34,484 bases of DNA from positions 1 through 34,484 of the forward strand of contig VYBO01000059.1 of NCBI GenBank assembly GCA_009844405.1, given 5' to 3'. The notes under the pieces were generated by a model. It saw only the letters and a program-made list of their open reading frames with translations. It was not told the DNA's origin and made no database searches. The DNA is from Acidimicrobiaceae bacterium (lineage in GTDB: Bacteria > Actinomycetota > Acidimicrobiia > Acidimicrobiales > Aldehydirespiratoraceae). Positions 1 to 7,430 of the stretch are shown piece after piece; position 1 is the first letter of the stretch; each line of letters starts with the position of its first letter. The translations under genes and the position numbers were made by a program.

Positions 1-879
1 CCCCAGGCCCCCGCACCTCCCCCGTTCCATCGGGCTGATGCCGGCTCCGTGAAGGCGGTGCCCAAGGCCCGCAAGCTGGCTAGGGAGCGGGGCATCGACC
101 TGGCCACCGTGACCGGTACCGGACCGGGGGGATCGATAACCGTCGCCGACGTCGAGGCCGCTGCCGACCCCGCCCCGGCAACCGGTCGGCGCGAGCGACT
201 GTCGACCATCCGCCGCTCCATCGCCCGGCATATGACCGAGTCCATGCAGGTCCCCCAGTTCACTTCGATGGTGGACGCCGAGGCCAGCGGGCTGATGGAG
301 GCGCGGGCCGCCGTGGCGACCGAAACCGGTTCGCGGGTTCCCCTCGACGCGCTGCTGGTGGCGCGGCTGGTGCCGGTGCTGCGGGACCATCCCGTCATGA
401 ACGCCAGGCTCGACGGCGACGAGGTCGAGTACTTCGAGCACTACGACATCGGCGTGGCCGTCGACACCCCCGAAGGGTTGATGGTTCCCGTGGTGCGGGG
501 CGCCGACGCCCTCTCGTTGCCGGAACTGTCCTCCGAGGTCCTGCGGCTGGCCACCGCGGCCCGCGACCGCACCGCGGCACCCCACGAGCTGACCGGGGCC
601 ACCGCCACCGTCAACAACGTGGGCTCTCTCGGGATGCTGGCCGGCACGCCGATGCTGCCGGTGGGCACCAGCATGATCGCCGCCTTCGGCATGGCCCGCC
701 CGGTTGTGCGCCTGATCGACGGCGTCCCGACGGAGGTCCCGACCATGACGGTGTCGGCCACCTTCGACCACCGCGTCATCGACGGCGGCGCCAGCGGCCG
801 CTTCCTGGCCCAACTCAAGCAGTCCATCGAGAACCCGCACAGTCACAGTGCGAGTTCAGCCGCAGGCCACCGCGGCTGA
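1..879 (+). CDS. 2-oxoacid dehydrogenase E2 component, dihydrolipoyl acyltransferase (5' end outside window)
   Basis: This is the C-terminal part of an E2 acyltransferase, which moves the acyl group from lipoyl-lysine to CoA in a pyruvate- or branched-chain-type dehydrogenase complex in the cytoplasm. The frame is open from base 1. It begins in a Pro/Ala-rich linker, followed by a peripheral subunit-binding domain (VPKARKLARERGID, then TGTGPGGSI). After a second linker comes the catalytic acyltransferase domain with the active-site motif DHRVIDG near the end, where His and Asp are the catalytic pair (HxxxDG). The lipoyl domain and the true start lie upstream. The GTG at 49 lies inside the linker/binding-domain junction, so I do not take it as the start. 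The 3' end overlaps the convergent mazF-like gene by 24 bases. The exact substrate (pyruvate, branched-chain or other) cannot be decided from this part. Confidence 0.93.
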   Translation, partial: PQAPAPPPFHRADAGSVKAVPKARKLARERGIDLATVTGTGPGGSITVADVEAAADPAPATGRRERLSTIRRSIARHMTESMQVPQFTSMVDAEASGLMEARAAVATETGSRVPLDALLVARLVPVLRDHPVMNARLDGDEVEYFEHYDIGVAVDTPEGLMVPVVRGADALSLPELSSEVLRLATAARDRTAAPHELTGATATVNNVGSLGMLAGTPMLPVGTSMIAAFGMARPVVRLIDGVPTEVPTMTVSATFDHRVIDGGASGRFLAQLKQSIENPHSHSASSAAGHRG

Positions 880-1185
880 CAGCGCGGTGCACACCTGCCT
901 CATGCGATGGTCGCTCAAGCGCCCCATTCGTTCGGTTAGGAGGGCCTGCGCGACACTCTCGACCGAATCGAGGTTGACTGCCGACAGAACGCTCACCGGA
1001 TCGTCGCCGGGTTCGAGGACCACTTCGGAGACGAGCCCGCGGACATTGGTCGTGCACGGCGCGACGATCGCGGTGTTGAGCCGCGCAAGGGCGGCGTCCC
1101 GCGACAGCACCACGACTGGCCGGCGACCCGCATAGGGGGACTCCCACCACCAGAGTTCCCCCCGATGCACCCGCTGGACGTTCAT
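856..1185 (-). CDS. MazF/PemK-family endoribonuclease toxin
   Basis: This 109-residue protein has the PemK/MazF fold signature: an N-terminal VHRGELWWWESP strand, RPVVVLSRD (conserved Arg in the active site), then PCTTNVRG and a closing AVNLDSVESV block. MazF proteins are sequence-specific mRNA or tRNA ribonucleases held inactive by a cognate antitoxin. The start ATG overlaps the stop of the upstream antitoxin gene by four bases (ATGA), the usual toxin-antitoxin coupling. Its last 24 bases overlap the convergent E2 gene, so the two transcripts would be complementary at their 3' ends. The reading frame looks intact. Whether it is active is inference. Confidence 0.9.
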   Translation of the reverse strand: MNVQRVHRGELWWWESPYAGRRPVVVLSRDAALARLNTAIVAPCTTNVRGLVSEVVLEPGDDPVSVLSAVNLDSVESVAQALLTERMGRLSDHRMRQVCTALSAAVACG

Positions 1186-1460
1186 CCGGCGGATCCGCCT
1201 CCGGAAGGAACCCCGCCCCCCTCTCGATGGCGGCGGTTGGCCTCGTGGAAGTCGGCGAGGCTGCCCCAGGCGTCGGGTTCGTCGATCGGGCGTTCGTTGT
1301 AGGCCTCATAGGCCGAGTCGATTCGCGCCTCTCGATGAGCCGCAACGAGCGCTTCCAGGGCCGCGTCGACCATCGCCGCCACGCTGTTCCATGCACCTGA
1401 GCGCTTCGCCCGCTCGAGCAGGCCCTCGTCCACGGTGGTACTGATTCGTATGCGACTCAT
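1182..1460 (-). CDS. MazE-like ribbon-helix-helix antitoxin
   Basis: This 92-residue protein starts MSRIRISTTVDEGLLERAK, the short beta-strand plus helix of a ribbon-helix-helix DNA-binding antitoxin. A second helix (AAMVDAALEALVAAHREAR) and a disordered Gly/Ser-rich tail probably wrap the toxin. I chose the ATG at 1460 because the RHH strand begins there. The frame extends 29 codons further upstream, but that stretch is Cys/Gly-rich and unlike an antitoxin N-terminus. The gene is translationally coupled to the mazF-like gene by an ATGA overlap and is probably autoregulated, as is general for the family. The 229 bases between this start and the next gene (1461-1689) hold no gene that I can see. 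Confidence 0.85.
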   Translation of the reverse strand: MSRIRISTTVDEGLLERAKRSGAWNSVAAMVDAALEALVAAHREARIDSAYEAYNERPIDEPDAWGSLADFHEANRRHREGGGVPSGGGSAG

Positions 1461-1689
1461 GCCACAAACGTAGCACTGCCCCCGTCGAAGAGCACAATCA
1501 CCAGGTTGCGAGCCACTAACGTCCCAACCGGCTCCCCGGAGGGTCACCTCGCTTCAGGCGGCGACCTTGTAGGGCTGCATGGACAGTCACCGAATCGTCG
1601 GCGGACGCTGAGATGTCTCGACTGGCAGGCTGCCGCCGTCCGTCGGCCCGGTCATCTGATCGCAGTGGTCAAGTGATCCCAGGGAGGGC

Positions 1690-2772
1690 TCAGCGAAGGA
1701 ATCGGCGGCGCAGCCAGTCGTCGAGGAGAGGGTCGACCACCTCGAGCCTCTCGCTGCGGGTGAGGAAGCCCTTGCCGACGAGCGACTGGGCCGCGTCGCG
1801 CGCCGTGGCGGCGGGCAGGTCCAGCAGTTCTGCCTCACGGCCGTAGATGCTGCCGCTGCCGGCCACAGCCCTCAGCACCTTGCGCTGACCGGCGGTGAGC
1901 AGATCGAACATGCGCTCAGAGAAGGCCTCGACGCTGGCCCGCACCTCGGCGAGGGCTTCCTCCCACTCGGTCGGGCCGGCCGTAGCGCCAGGTTCGACGC
2001 GCCTCCACACGGCGTCGGCCAGCTGCATCGCACGCTGAGGGTGGCCGCGCACCATCGACACGATGCGGCGCGCTGCGATCCCGGCGTCTCGACCCGTGCC
2101 GGCGAAACCCCGCTCAATGATGCCGAGGACCGCCTCGTCGCCCAACGGCCCGATCTCGACCAGGTCGGCTTGGGCGAAGAAGGGCTGCGACTGGTCGCCG
2201 AACAGGGTCCGCATGGTCGAGGGTTCCGAACCCGCGAAGACGATGCCCAGCGACTGGAAGTGGTGCTGCAGGCCGGTCCGCAGCAGACCGGCGCCGCCGT
2301 CCACACCGGCGATTCCCGAGAACTCGTCGAACGCGACGAACAGGTCCTGGCGTTCAGCGGTCCTGACAACGACCTCAAGCCTGTTTCGCACGGCCAGCGC
2401 CGGATCGACCCTATTGCGCGGGCTGCGGGCGAACTCGAGGGCGCCGACCGACAGCGACACTGAGGCCGCTATGGCGTCCAGCACCCGCCGCGCCGGGCCG
2501 ACGAGGCCGGCCAGTCCGCTGTCCACCGCCGCGGCGAGGTCCGACATCGAGGTCAACTGGTAGAGGTCGATCCAAACGCAAGCCGGCCCCACGGCCTCCA
2601 GGTCCGCGGCCACGCGCTTGAGCAGGCTGGTCTTGCCGTAGCGTCGCGGGCCGATCAGCGCGGTGAGGCGGCGGTCGGAGATGCGTTGCGCGAGGTCGAG
2701 TGCCAGGCTCTCGCGGCCCGACACCTGCTCGGCCCGAAGCGGCCCATGGTACGGGAAGGGACTCTGGTGCAC
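1690..2772 (-). CDS. Stand-alone AAA/STAND-type ATPase
   Basis: This is about 360 residues from the GTG at 2772. It opens with the typical FPYHGPLRAEQVSGRES entry motif of small prokaryotic P-loop ATPases (archaeal-ATPase/AAA_34-like). Then come Walker A (GPRRYGKTS), Walker B (LFVAFDEFSG), a sensor-like FAGSEPS, and a C-terminal winged-helix-like part (TAGQRKVLRAVAG through PLLDDWLRRRFL). The partner and function are unknown. Such proteins are common in accessory regions and are often suspected of defence or toxin-antitoxin roles. The frame continues upstream to an ATG at 2907, but that extension would translate the 24-bp palindromic repeat. I therefore prefer 2772, where the family's conserved region begins. 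No clear Shine-Dalgarno precedes it. A TATACT -10-like hexamer sits on this strand at 2803-2798. Confidence 0.75.
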   Translation of the reverse strand: MHQSPFPYHGPLRAEQVSGRESLALDLAQRISDRRLTALIGPRRYGKTSLLKRVAADLEAVGPACVWIDLYQLTSMSDLAAAVDSGLAGLVGPARRVLDAIAASVSLSVGALEFARSPRNRVDPALAVRNRLEVVVRTAERQDLFVAFDEFSGIAGVDGGAGLLRTGLQHHFQSLGIVFAGSEPSTMRTLFGDQSQPFFAQADLVEIGPLGDEAVLGIIERGFAGTGRDAGIAARRIVSMVRGHPQRAMQLADAVWRRVEPGATAGPTEWEEALAEVRASVEAFSERMFDLLTAGQRKVLRAVAGSGSIYGREAELLDLPAATARDAAQSLVGKGFLTRSERLEVVDPLLDDWLRRRFLR

Positions 2773-2782
2773 AGACTCATTG

Positions 2783-2854
2783 TACTCGGAAACACCGAGT
2801 ATAACATACTCGGAGAAACCGACCCTAGAATACTCGAAATTTCCGTGGGGGTGG
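2783..2854. repeat. 24-bp tandem repeat with internal palindromes, putative operator
   Basis: TACTCGG occurs at 2783 and 2807 and TACTCGA at 2831, exactly 24 bases apart. The inverse half-site CCGAGTA lies at 2795, a decayed CCGACCC at 2819 and CCGTGGG at 2843, so half-sites of alternating orientation recur every 12 bases. The best unit is the perfect inverted repeat TACTCGGAAACACCGAGTA (2783-2801). The array lies just upstream of the chosen start of the AAA ATPase gene and contains a TATACT -10-like element on the minus strand. This looks like a phased operator. Read as protein, it would give an 8-residue Glu-Tyr repeat at the N-terminus of the longer ATPase frame, a less likely alternative. 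Confidence 0.7.
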
Positions 2855-2961
2855 TGGCCACACAAGTGACGGCAGAACATGTCAACCCGAGCACCGCGCT
2901 GTCGCATATGCGCCTGCCGTGTCGACTGGCCGCGCCGTGGCCCGACGGCTACGAGCCCCTC

Positions 2962-3709
2962 TCAGGCCCCGAGTACCAGCCCATCGCCCAATCGGCCGCC
3001 TAGCAGATCGCCCGTGGCCTCGGCGCGCAACCGGCAAACACGTTCGGCTAGGCGGTCGATGGCCGCGTGAAGATCGTCGATGGCACCGGCCAGATCGACG
3101 GCGACCACCTCGAGCCGCTTGTTCGCATGACGGACTACATGATCGACCGGCTCCGTCTCGCCCTTCGCGTAGACGAGCAGCCCGCCGGGCAGGTTGAACG
3201 CGGTGACGTAGGCCAACAGTTGGTACAGGTCGGCGTTGGGGACTGCCTTCGTGTCGATGCGCTTGTACTTGGCATCGCCGACGAACGTGCATACGAAATT
3301 CTGCAAGCATCCGCTTCTCCAAGTCCTCGCGACTCGAGGCGTGCCTCACGTCTAGTCGCGAGCCGAATGAAGCCAAGGCCTGGCTGTGCTTGAAGTTACG
3401 GTCCTCGAACTCTCCGGCGGCGGCGCCTCGGATGACCCAGGCCTTCCCGGGCACGGCCTCCACATCAGAAGACTTCCCGTTGGTCGGCTCCTTCGCAGAC
3501 GAGTCGTTGTCTGAGGGTTCGTCATCCTCGGCGGCCTCGTTCATGAGCCACAGGATCGACTCGGCTTCGTTCCGATCGTTCGGAATCTTGTTGCTGCTGT
3601 CGATGAGCCGGTCCAAGAACTCCAAGGCGTGCTCATAGCGCTTCGCCGGGTCGGCGCTGGCAGTCTCATCGGCATCCGCGACACTAGTGGTCCCACCAGG
3701 ACTGAGCAC
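2962..3709 (-). pseudogene. Remnant of a McrBC-like restriction locus
   Basis: Two reading frames meet near 3307. The upstream part (3709 to about 3310, GTG start after AGGA) encodes an acidic, low-complexity region and then KAWVIRGAAAGEFEDRNF and SSREDLEKRM. This resembles the N-terminal domain of some Mrr- or McrB-like restriction proteins, a weak match made by eye. The downstream part (3306-2962, another frame) encodes DAKYKRIDTKAVPNADLYQ followed by LLAY, characteristic of the C-terminal PD-(D/E)XK nuclease domain of McrC. It is only about 115 residues long, where McrC is usually 300 to 450. An in-frame TGA at 3348-3346 blocks the McrC frame upstream. The simplest reading is one deletion joining the N-terminus of a McrB-like gene to the tail of mcrC out of frame. 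No GTPase motif remains. Confidence 0.65.
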
Positions 3710-3983
3710 GTCCTGCGGCTGGCGGCTGCGGCCCGCTCAGCAGCGGCAATACCGGCAAATTTCCAATGCCATCTTGGATGCAATGGATTGAAACTTGAGT
3801 GTTCGCGGCTAGATGCCGGAGATGCGCTCCCCGGAACTCGGATATCGGAGCCTGCGTGGCCGCGACGGCCGCACTCCGAGAATGTCAGGGCTCAGGGAAA
3901 GGTAAGGGATGTCCCTGGTTGGGGAGGTTCGGGGCGCTCGTAGAGTCCCGCGTGAGACCTCCCCTCTGCGCCTAGGAGAAATC

Positions 3984-4733
3984 GTGACTTCCTCCCCTAC
4001 CCAAGCACTGGCCGTCGCGGCCCGGGCCGTGGCCGCCTCGAAGATCTACGGCTCCGGCGACACCGAGGTTCGGGCCCTCGACGCCATCGACGTCGCCTTC
4101 GATCAGGGCCGCTTCACCGCCATCATGGGCCCGTCGGGCTCGGGCAAGTCCACCCTGATGCACTGCATGGCCGGACTCGACACGGTCACCTCCGGCCAGG
4201 TGATCATCGGTGACACCGACCTCACCACGCTGTCGGAGAGGGACCTGACCCTGCTGCGCCGCGACAGCGTGGGCTTCGTGTTCCAGGCCTACAACCTGGT
4301 GCCCACCCTCACCGCCATTGAGAACATCACCCTGCCCATGGACCTCGCCGGCGCCAAGGGCGACACCGAATGGGTGGACGAGGTGGTGGGCGCCACCGGT
4401 CTCGCCGACCGGGTCAAGCACCGCCCCAACGAGCTGTCGGGAGGCCAGCAGCAGCGGGTGGCGGTGGCCCGGGCTCTGGCCGGCAAGCCCCAGATCATCT
4501 TCGCCGACGAGCCCACCGGCAACGTCGACTCCAACACCGCGGCCGAGATCCTCGGCTTCATGCGGAGCGCGGTCGACCAGATGGGCCAGACCATCGTGAT
4601 GGTCACCCACGACCCGGTGGCCGCCTCCTACGCCGACCGGGTGGTGTTCCTGGTGGACGGCAAGATCGTGGACGAACTCGAAGACCCCACACCCCAGGGC
4701 ATCCGCGACCACATGACCCAGCTCGGCGCCTGA
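3984..4733 (+). CDS. MacB/LolD-type ABC transporter ATP-binding protein
   Basis: This 249-residue ABC ATPase energises an FtsX/MacB-type membrane complex. Visible motifs are Walker A (GPSGSGKST), Q-loop (FVFQAYNLVPTLT), signature LSGGQQQRVAVARAL, Walker B (IIFADEPTGNVDS) and the switch His (VTHD). The FADEPTGNVDS form is typical of the LolD/MacB group. The start is GTG 3984, preceded by AGGAG at 3974-3978. The frame is open to 3909, but the extra residues are not part of the family. It is followed after 60 bases by two permease genes on the same strand, so the three form one operon. The 274 bases upstream (3710-3983) hold no gene. The transported substrate cannot be inferred. Confidence 0.95.
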   Translation: MTSSPTQALAVAARAVAASKIYGSGDTEVRALDAIDVAFDQGRFTAIMGPSGSGKSTLMHCMAGLDTVTSGQVIIGDTDLTTLSERDLTLLRRDSVGFVFQAYNLVPTLTAIENITLPMDLAGAKGDTEWVDEVVGATGLADRVKHRPNELSGGQQQRVAVARALAGKPQIIFADEPTGNVDSNTAAEILGFMRSAVDQMGQTIVMVTHDPVAASYADRVVFLVDGKIVDELEDPTPQGIRDHMTQLGA

Positions 4734-4793
4734 GCCGGACCCCTTCGGCCCGCCACCCGGCCCCACCCTCCGAATTCCGAAGAGGACCCCGAC

Positions 4794-7370
4794 ATGCTCC
4801 GTCTGGCCCTGAAGTCGCTGCTCGCCCACAAGCTCCGCTTCGCGTTCACTGCTCTGGCGATCGTGCTGGGCGTGACCTTCGTGGTTTCGGCCTTCGTGAC
4901 CGCCGACTCGCTGCGCTCCACCTTCGACGACCTCGCCGCCGACATCAACACCGGCACCGACTTCACCGTGCGGGGGGCACTGCCCTTCGGCGACATCACC
5001 CAGGCGACCCCCCCGCCGGTGGACGACAGCCTGCTCGACGACATCCGCGCCCTCGACGGGGTTCGGGCGGCCGAGGGCGCCTTCTTCGTGGACGGCGTGA
5101 TACCGACCGACGGGTCGGGCGAGTCCCCGACCACCTTCGGCGGGCCCCGCGCCGGCAGCAACTGGACCGCCGATCCGACGCTGTCGCAGTACTTCCTGAT
5201 CGACGGCGAATGGCCGACGGGCCTCTCGGAGTTCGCCGTCGACGTCGTGACCTTCGCCGACTACGACTTCGAACTGGGCCGCGACTACCAGGTGGTCACC
5301 CCGACCGGACCCCGCACCTTCACCCTCACCGGCACCATGCAGTTCGGCTTTCCCGAGAACGCCGGGATCGGCGCGGTGTTCTCGGTGTTCGACACCCCCA
5401 CCGCGCAGCAGGTCCTCGGCTTCGAGGGCAAGTTCAACGAGATAGCGGTGCGGGCCGATCCGGCCGCCGACATCTCGACGGTGCGGGACCGGATCACGGG
5501 GGTGCTTCCGGCCGGGACCGAGGTCATCACCGCCGAGGAGGCTGAGGCGGAGTTCGGAGACGCCTTCGAGAGCTTCATCGGACCGTTCCAGACGATCCTT
5601 CTGGTGTTCGCCTTCATCGTGCTGTTCGTCAGCGCGTTCATCATCTCCAACACCTTCAACATCGTGCTCGGCCAGCGGGTGCGCGAGCTGTCGCTCCTGC
5701 GGGCGCTGGGAGCCACTCCCAGCCAGGTGCGCCGCTCGGTGCTGATCGAGTCGCTGGTGATCGGCGCAACGGCCGCGGCCGTCGGCATCGGGCTCGGGAT
5801 GCTCGGCGCGCTCGCGCTCGAGTGGCTGCTGTCCGCCTTCGGCGCGTCGCTGCCCGACGGGCCCCTGCCGCTGCGGCCGCGGACGGTGGCATGGGCCTTC
5901 GGGGTGGGCGTCGGCTTCACGGTGGCAGCGTCGCTGGTGCCGGCTGCGAAGGCTGCACGGATCTCGCCGGTGGCCGGGCTCGGCGAGCAGAGCGGCGACG
6001 ACGGCGGGCACGGCAGCCTGTGGCGGGTGATCGTGGGCGCCGCTCTTGCCGCCCTGGGACTGATCCTGATCGGCCGGGGGCTGTTCGCCGACTTCGACTC
6101 CACCACCGCGCAGCTGCTGTCGCTGGGAATCGGGGCCGCGGTGATGTTCGTGGCGGTGGCGGTCCTCAGCCCGCTCGTCGCCGGGCCGACCGTGGCCGCG
6201 CTGGCCCGTCCCCTGCCGTGGATACTGCGCACCCCCGGCCGGCTGGCCCGCGACAACGCGGCCCGCAGCCCCCGCCGGACTGCGGCCACCGCGGTGGCCC
6301 TGACCATCGGCCTCGCCCTCGTGGCCATGGTGCTCGTGGTGGGCCAGTCCCTCAAGGACACCTTCGGCGAGAGCCTGAGCGACGCGGTGCAAGCCGACTA
6401 TGTGATCAGCACCGACACGTTCTCCGGGGTGCCCGAGACCCTGGCCGCCGACCTGCGAAGCGCTGGAGCGGCTGCCGCGGTCCCACTCGACGAGTACCCA
6501 GCGCAGATCCTCAGCCCGGTCGCTCCAGGACGGCTCGACGACGTCGAGTTGACGGTCACAGACCTGAGTGCCATCGACGAGGTCGCCAACCTGGGCGTCA
6601 TCGACGGCGCCCTCGAAGGCCTCGATCCGATGTCGGCGTTACTGGTCGCGGGCGACGCCGCCGACGATTGGGGCCTCAAGGTCGGCGGCGAGGTCAGCGT
6701 CAGTCTGACCAGCGGCGAGACGCTGGCCGTGACCGTCGGCGCAGTTTTTGCCAAGACCCGGCCGCCGTTCTGGGACGAGTGGATCATCGACGAGTCGCTC
6801 CACCGGCAGACGGCCGGCGGCGACCGGTTCGACCAGTGGGTGGCCGTCAACGTCGACGGCGACGATCCGGCGGCGTCGCGGGCCGTGCTCGACGAGGTGG
6901 TCGGAGCCTACCCGCAGGCAACGCTTGAGGACCGCCAGGAGTTCCAGGCGTCCCTCGAGGCGAACCTCGACACGGCGCTGGCGCTGGTGAACGTGTTCCT
7001 GCTGTTCGCGCTGGTGGTGGCCCTGGTCGGCATCGTCAACACGTTGACGCTGTCGGTGTTCGAGCGCACCCACGAGATCGGGCTGCTGAGGGCGGTGGGC
7101 ATGACCCGGCGCCAGCTGCGCCGGGCGATCCGCTGGGAGGCCGCCGCCATCTCGCTGTACGGCGCCCTCGTCGGGGTGGTGCTGGGACTGGGCTTCGGGG
7201 TGGCGCTGGCATTGGCCATCCCGGACGAGGTCATCGACCGGGTGTCGGTGCCCAGCGGCCAGATCATCCTGCTCCTGGCGGCGGCCGTCGGGTTCGGCCT
7301 GCTGGCGGCGGTTTTCCCGTCGTACCGGGCGGGCCGCATGAACGTCCTCGACGCGATAGCCGCGGACTGA
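4794..7370 (+). CDS. FtsX/MacB-family ABC transporter permease (first copy)
   Basis: This 858-residue membrane protein belongs to the large actinobacterial FtsX-like type. It has one N-terminal membrane helix (about residues 17-36), an extracytoplasmic MacB-PCD-like domain, and three helices at about 265-385 forming the first FtsX domain. Two or three central helices follow (412-520), then a second external domain and a final FtsX triplet (about 726-846). Both FtsX repeats carry the post-helix motif of the family (QRVRELSLLRALGATPSQV and ERTHEIGLLRAVGMTRRQL). A GAAGAGGA ribosome-binding site precedes ATG 4794. It is probably paired with the ATPase at 3984 and with the paralogue that follows. 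Long open frames on the other strand here are shadows. The substrate is unknown; lipid, lipoprotein or peptide export or cell-wall signalling are the usual roles. Confidence 0.93.
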   Translation: MLRLALKSLLAHKLRFAFTALAIVLGVTFVVSAFVTADSLRSTFDDLAADINTGTDFTVRGALPFGDITQATPPPVDDSLLDDIRALDGVRAAEGAFFVDGVIPTDGSGESPTTFGGPRAGSNWTADPTLSQYFLIDGEWPTGLSEFAVDVVTFADYDFELGRDYQVVTPTGPRTFTLTGTMQFGFPENAGIGAVFSVFDTPTAQQVLGFEGKFNEIAVRADPAADISTVRDRITGVLPAGTEVITAEEAEAEFGDAFESFIGPFQTILLVFAFIVLFVSAFIISNTFNIVLGQRVRELSLLRALGATPSQVRRSVLIESLVIGATAAAVGIGLGMLGALALEWLLSAFGASLPDGPLPLRPRTVAWAFGVGVGFTVAASLVPAAKAARISPVAGLGEQSGDDGGHGSLWRVIVGAALAALGLILIGRGLFADFDSTTAQLLSLGIGAAVMFVAVAVLSPLVAGPTVAALARPLPWILRTPGRLARDNAARSPRRTAATAVALTIGLALVAMVLVVGQSLKDTFGESLSDAVQADYVISTDTFSGVPETLAADLRSAGAAAAVPLDEYPAQILSPVAPGRLDDVELTVTDLSAIDEVANLGVIDGALEGLDPMSALLVAGDAADDWGLKVGGEVSVSLTSGETLAVTVGAVFAKTRPPFWDEWIIDESLHRQTAGGDRFDQWVAVNVDGDDPAASRAVLDEVVGAYPQATLEDRQEFQASLEANLDTALALVNVFLLFALVVALVGIVNTLTLSVFERTHEIGLLRAVGMTRRQLRRAIRWEAAAISLYGALVGVVLGLGFGVALALAIPDEVIDRVSVPSGQIILLLAAAVGFGLLAAVFPSYRAGRMNVLDAIAAD

Positions 7371-7430
7371 CGGCAAGCGAGCGGACCTGGAGATGTGCGA
7401 GCTCGCCTGGCTCGTCGACAAGGTCAGCTG

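Noticed and set aside
1600..1689. Possible insertion-sequence end near GTGGTCAAGTGATCCCAG
   Set aside because: No terminal inverted repeat pair, transposase fragment or target duplication could be found.
2773..2907. N-terminal 45-codon extension of the AAA ATPase
   Set aside because: It would translate the palindromic 24-bp repeat, and the family-like sequence begins at about residue 46. It is kept only as an alternative.
3762..3794. Single GGATTGAAAC ending with a small CATC-TTG-GATG hairpin, like the end of a CRISPR repeat
   Set aside because: Only one copy was seen, with no second repeat or spacer and no cas gene. A ten-base match is easily chance.
3972..6392. 806-codon open frame on the minus strand
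   Set aside because: It is antisense to the ABC ATPase and first permease, with low-complexity His/Gly/Arg composition; a shadow frame.
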